Shown: piece after piece, positions 59,723-64,000 of the stretch | Layout: each line of letters opens with the position of its first letter | How positions within the stretch are numbered: the first letter of the stretch is position 1 | Source: Thuidium tamariscinum | Taxonomy: Eukaryota > Streptophyta > Bryopsida > Hypnales > Thuidiaceae | DNA: 64,000 bases | Assembly: GCA_947034885.2 (NCBI GenBank) | Contig: OX344754.2 | Span: forward strand, 23,082,501 to 23,146,500 | Direction of reading: 5' to 3' | Translations under genes and position numbers: made by a program | Notes under the pieces: generated by a model | What the model saw: the letters and a program-made list of their open reading frames with translations, nothing else | What the model was told of the DNA's origin: nothing | The model's database searches: none

Positions 59723-62700
59723 TCAGGGTTGTTCAGGGAGGAAGAAGCCAAGTTTAGTGTTCAAAATATAAATCTTGAGGAGATTAGCACCCTTGTAAGG
59801 TTGGCTGATTTTTTGGTCTTTTGCATATGTATGTGCATGTCCAAACTTGGCTAACCCTCTGGGTTTTGTTTTGTTTATTATGACTCAAAACATTACTGGA
59901 CTCCCCAAATTGATTGAACCCTAATAGTCTATAGTGGCCCAGTACCATATCGAAAGTACTATAAATCGCCCTGCCCAATACCTGGCTTTTGAACAAAACA
60001 TTGTTGCCAATTTTGGGTTTTTTAATCCCAAATCCTTGGGGTCTCTGTATAAGGACCTTTTTTTCTTTTCTTTTTTAATATCAAAACACAAAACACAAAA
60101 AAAATTATTAGTCAGAGTGAAGCTTTGCCATCCGCAGGGTTTAAGCCTGAATCTTAAAGACAAAGTCAAAAGAAATTTTGGTTAGTAGGAAAAAAATTAA
60201 AAGGGTTATAAATTAATGATAGCCTCACTGTATTAGAGGTTTTAGCCTCAAGTTGAAGAACAAATTTGCAAGAGTTTCATTTACACAAAGACTTTAAGAG
60301 TCTTTAATTCAACCCAAAATCTCTCTGAATGACTCCACAACACCTTGGGATTCCAACATCTAAACTTTAGGGGGGATTTGCTACAATAAGTTGTGAAATT
60401 TCTCTCCAAAAAATCTCGGTTAGAATTTCATTAGTAGGCAACAAAGACTCAAAATCCAATCCAATTAAAATTAAAGCAAGCTCCAAAGGATTCTAACTAA
60501 CGGCATCACAAGAATTTGCCTAAAATGTCCTTGAGGTTAGTACAACACTCAATAATCAAAGAAAATAATGACTAATGAGCAAACTCAAGGGAGATTTTCT
60601 TCAACTAAAAAGTGAGAAATCTTACACAACAAGATTGTCAAGGGTTAGTACCAAAATTTGAGAATGAATGGCAAATGATTAGAATACTTCAAACACAACA
60701 ATAATCACCAAATACTTCAAAGAGACCCTAATGGCCTTTGAATGAGCTCAAAAACACAAAGAATGCTAAAAAAAACCCCCATTGAAATTGAATTGTAATG
60801 AAAAACAAAAGTTTTGGCAAATACCAAAAAATCTCGACAATGTGGCTACGTATGGCGCAATTAACAAAATGCAAAAGGGGTGTTACATGAAGGGAGGGGG
60901 AGACCTATACTTTTTCAAGGCCTCCTCCCCCCTTAAAATTACCTACTAAACTACCTATGGAAAAACTAAAATTAATGCTTAAAAATTTACACTATTGTTA
61001 TGACCATTTTAATTTTTGGAGAAATGGTTTGGTTTCCAAAGGACAACGCCATTGGTTTCAAAAGATCAAGATTACTTAAGGAGAATTCCTTCCTTTACTT
61101 CCAAGGCCAAAGTGCATTTAAAAGCTAATGATTAAGAACCAATGAAAATGGTAGAAAATCTAACTTTTGGAAATGATTTTTCCTAAATTTTTTAACTAGA
61201 TAGAGTTGTTAGGAAGATTCAAGAATGTAGGAAAAGACTCCAAATTGACTTAATTCAGACACTGTATATTCCTTGTACACTAGTCAATTTGTAAAATTTT
61301 TAGTAAAAGTGTTAAAATTTGTTGTTGCTACCAATTCTCGTACTTGGCGATGTCGAAATGTTTTCAAAATTTGGTGAGGTTATTATTTAAGCTAAATTAA
61401 ATATTTTAGTTTTTAGTAAGATTTTATCGCTATTGAAAATTTTTATATGAGTTTTCAATTGCCAATAAGGGTTGAATGCAAGAAACACTTGAGTACTATT
61501 TATTGCGTTTGGCTGATTTTTTGGGGAGCAGTTTAAATTTTTTTTTTTAAATTTAAATTTTTTTTAAATATATGAATAATGTAAAGACCTTTGAGACAAA
61601 GAAAACCACAAAAGGAAATTTGTTAAAAAATCTCTAAGTAGGAGAACTTGAAAAGTGCCAAACCTCAAGAAAATTCATACTTTGATGTTTTAATTAGTAA
61701 AAAATAGAAAAAAATAAATAGTCCATTTGTTACAACTTTATGGAAAAATCACCAAAATCATTTTTTACATGTTTCCAAAAAAATGTAGAAGGAGGCTCAC
61801 TTTGTAGATTTGTACACTATATAAAAATAACTTTTTTTAGAATTCCTTTTCTAGAAAGCTACAAGTCTATCAGAAGACCATTTACTCTAAATTTGAACTC
61901 AAAATCATTTAAAAAAAAGATACAGTGCAGTACTAAAAACCTCCAAATTGGCATTTGTGACATTCAATCACTAGTACTATTTTAATAGTAAATCATTTTT
62001 GAAAATTATGAAAAAATTAATTAAGGTGTACGATAGTCATAAGTACCTTCCCTATAAATTTCGAATAATTTAGAGTTAAAATGCAAAAGTTTTGGCCAAA
62101 AAGTAGATCAACATATATTGTGTGACACAAAATAGTACAAGTGTTTCTTACATTCACTTGTAAAAGCGGTTGACTTTTTATGGAGTCATTTTTGCAATTC
62201 CGAAAATTATGAAACTTTTTGAGAGACTTCTAGGAAGTTTCTGAAGGCCAAGTGTAAAGTTTTATTCAAAACTCACAGTTTCTAAATAAGTTTTAAAATA
62301 AATACTTGTTGAATTAATTCTTCCAGAGAGAAATTTTTCTTATACTAGGGAATCCCTATGATTTGACTTTGCCATTGTACTTTGGGATTGCTCTTATTCT
62401 AAAAATACTTCTCTTTGCTCCTCAGTCACAGTTTGTCCTTGTTTGTAGAATTTCACTAACTAATGTGTGCAAATGTCTATTCCATCGAACTTCTACAATT
62501 AGAATTATGTCTAGAGGAATTTTTTATACAAATTCCTAGGAATCTATTAGATTTACTCTAGCACTATCAGAACCTCAATATATTAAGCCCGTTTGTTGGA
62601 GAATTCCAGTAAGGGCCAAAACTAGTGTTTCTTTATTAATTTATTCCCATAACTCTATTTGTTGCAAACTCTCTCTAGATTCCTAAACCATATAATTCTA

Positions 62701-63389
62701 ATAGTTATTTAAACCTCAAAAATCAATACTGATAAGATTTTAGAGCACTCTTAAAAAATTCTAAGTAATCTCCTATAGTTGTAGGGATTTTCTTCAAATA
62801 CTCTATAAATACTCTTTTTTCTTCTTTTTGACCAAAATAAGTCTAAAATTGAGCAATAAGTGAAAAAAAGAAAATTTTGAGGTCTAGATGACACTACGAG
62901 CCCTACATCATGCTTACAAATAACTAACTCATAGAAGGCAAACCAAGCGGTAGCTCTAAGGATGGGTTCATTCCTCAAGACCAAGTGTGGGTAACATGGG
63001 TGGATTAATTCTTCAAGACTGTAAGGTAGGAGGTCCATAAATTGACCATCTAAGAATTGGAACTGAATTTTGGAGAGGCAAAACATCTTGAAATATTTTT
63101 CAATAAATTTTCCTTGAAAGACAAGTAGAATAGGCATCTAACCCAAGTTGTTTCATATTTTTTGGAGCTTTGCGAAATTAGTTACAAATTTTTGAAATTG
63201 AAAAAAAATAGTTATTCACTAAAAACGACCACCTCTTGAAATGTGCAGATTTGGTACATTGAAGAAAGCGAAATGTACGTCTGAGTCATGTTCACTTTTA
63301 ATGGCCAGTCAGAGTTCAAGCCTCCTACTTTAGTTCAGAACAAATTAAGCCCCATAATTCTATTCCAGTTGTACAGTACTCCTGTGATC
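59723..63389. other. gene-free AT-rich spacer
   Basis: AT-rich with short chance frames. The 128-codon minus-strand frame at 62751-63137 lacks any recognised motif and splice context. The segment 63.2-63.39 kb should include the 3' UTR of the gene that follows. Confidence 0.5.
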
Positions 63390-63845
63390 TCACTTGTTTC
63401 CACTCTTCGCCAAATACCCAGAGACAGCAGACACGATCGCCCCAGCCATGAACACGCCCAACGCCGGTTGGAACACACTAGCCCACAACGGCAACCACGA
63501 GTCGATCAGCGTGGTGGACTCCAACACCGACCTCTCCACCAGCCCTGCCACCAACCACGCCAAAATGAACAAAATGAAGAAGAAGTCCGCCACCAGAATC
63601 TTCTCAATCACCGACTTGGCCATCCCCTCGCCTTGAGGCTCCTCCTCCTCCTCCTCCTGGCGGTTGTTGTACCTCTCCATCCGCTTCTCCAGCTCTCTCT
63701 TCTTCTGCAGACGAGCGATATCTTCTTCCATGGACGCGTTTTGCAACAAGTTCTCGCCTGCCGGATCTTCCAGGGATGTGAGCTCTTTCCTCCACAGAGG
63801 CACGTTCCTCTCGCTTGCCTCCTCCTCAGACGCCCCAGTAATTAC
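63390..63845 (-). CDS. last exon of a small two-helix membrane protein, 5' part outside window
   Basis: The minus-strand exon starts after an acceptor (CCAACTCTCACTGGTTTCAG) at 63845 in phase 0 and runs 151 codons to a TAA. It opens with an acidic stretch (ITGASEEEASERNVPLWRKE), then a charged, probably coiled helix (EEDIARLQKKRELEKRMERY), a run of six Glu from a (CTC)n tract, and two hydrophobic segments: about 83-100 (LVADFFFILFILAWLVAGLV) and about 122-143 (WASVFQPALGVFMAGAIVSA). The tail is short (SGYLAKSGNK). The clean reading frame, GC-rich wobble positions and splice site make it a real gene. It resembles conserved plant organelle-type membrane proteins of unknown function; I cannot name it. 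Confidence 0.8.
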   Translation of the reverse strand, partial: VITGASEEEASERNVPLWRKELTSLEDPAGENLLQNASMEEDIARLQKKRELEKRMERYNNRQEEEEEEPQGEGMAKSVIEKILVADFFFILFILAWLVAGLVERSVLESTTLIDSWLPLWASVFQPALGVFMAGAIVSAVSGYLAKSGNK

Positions 63846-64000
63846 CTGAAACCAGTGAGAGTTGGGCAAGTTCAGAGTTCGGTCAACAACAGGACTTGGA
63901 GCTTAGTCAAATCTCTGCTGGGTCTCATGTTTTGATTACGAATTGTTGAGCAGCTCACACGAGGACTTCTTTTGTTTTGGAATCTCTTAATTTTCCCGGA

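Noticed and set aside
63288..63935. 215-codon plus-strand frame, His/Arg/Leu-rich
   Set aside because: Antisense of the membrane-protein exon; its leucine run is the complement of the poly-Glu codons.
1..64000. CRISPR arrays, bacterial operons, rRNA or tRNA genes
   Set aside because: No regularly spaced direct repeats, no tRNA B-box-containing cloverleaf that I could make out, and no rRNA-like blocks; the genes are intron-containing and eukaryotic.

Overview
This looks like nuclear DNA of a land plant, probably an early-diverging one (moss, other bryophyte or lycophyte), although the species cannot be fixed from the sequence. The reasons are spliceosomal genes with GT-AG introns of about 60-900 bp, plant-type versions of three housekeeping genes, a probable chloroplast-targeted enzyme, AT-rich gene-poor spacers, and many small terminal-inverted-repeat (TIR) transposon relics. 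There are no bacterial operons, ribosome binding sites or CRISPR arrays.

Layout. 1-9.5 kb: no convincing gene; two CACTA-type hairpin MITEs, two copies of a GAAACACCC-ended MITE and one copy of a GTACCCAAAAGTGG-ended MITE. 9.6-13.1 kb (+): a seven-exon ribose-phosphate pyrophosphokinase gene. 16.4-18.8 kb (+): a decayed nuclease/kinase-type gene with several in-frame stops but recognisable kinase motifs. 20.6-21.1 kb (-): a GC-richer patch with a 58-codon two-helix membrane ORF and related coding-like fragments. 22.6-26.0 kb (-): an eight-exon METTL16/FIONA1-type RNA m6A methyltransferase gene, with a divergent tandem-repeat tract in its 5' flank. 27-39 kb: AT-rich desert filled with MITEs and a second, decayed copy of the PAT1 promoter. 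39.9-45.2 kb (+): an eight-coding-exon PAT1 mRNA-decapping activator gene with a long leader. 46-63 kb: a dense repeat zone with nested TIR elements, a 3.7-kb foldback structure and a 1.2-kb near-perfect palindrome. 63.4-63.8 kb (-): the last exon of a gene for a small two-helix membrane protein that continues past the window edge.

The intact genes are unrelated housekeeping functions: nucleotide precursor synthesis (PRS), U6/mRNA m6A methylation (METTL16/FIO1) and mRNA decay (PAT1). They do not form a pathway cluster. The unusual content lies in the repeats: a TTAA-flanked CCCTAGAA-ended family that looks like piggyBac, nested insertions that give a relative order of events, large self-complementary structures able to form hairpin RNA, and a duplicated promoter whose extra copy has lost CpGs. 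I found no convincing new multi-gene system.
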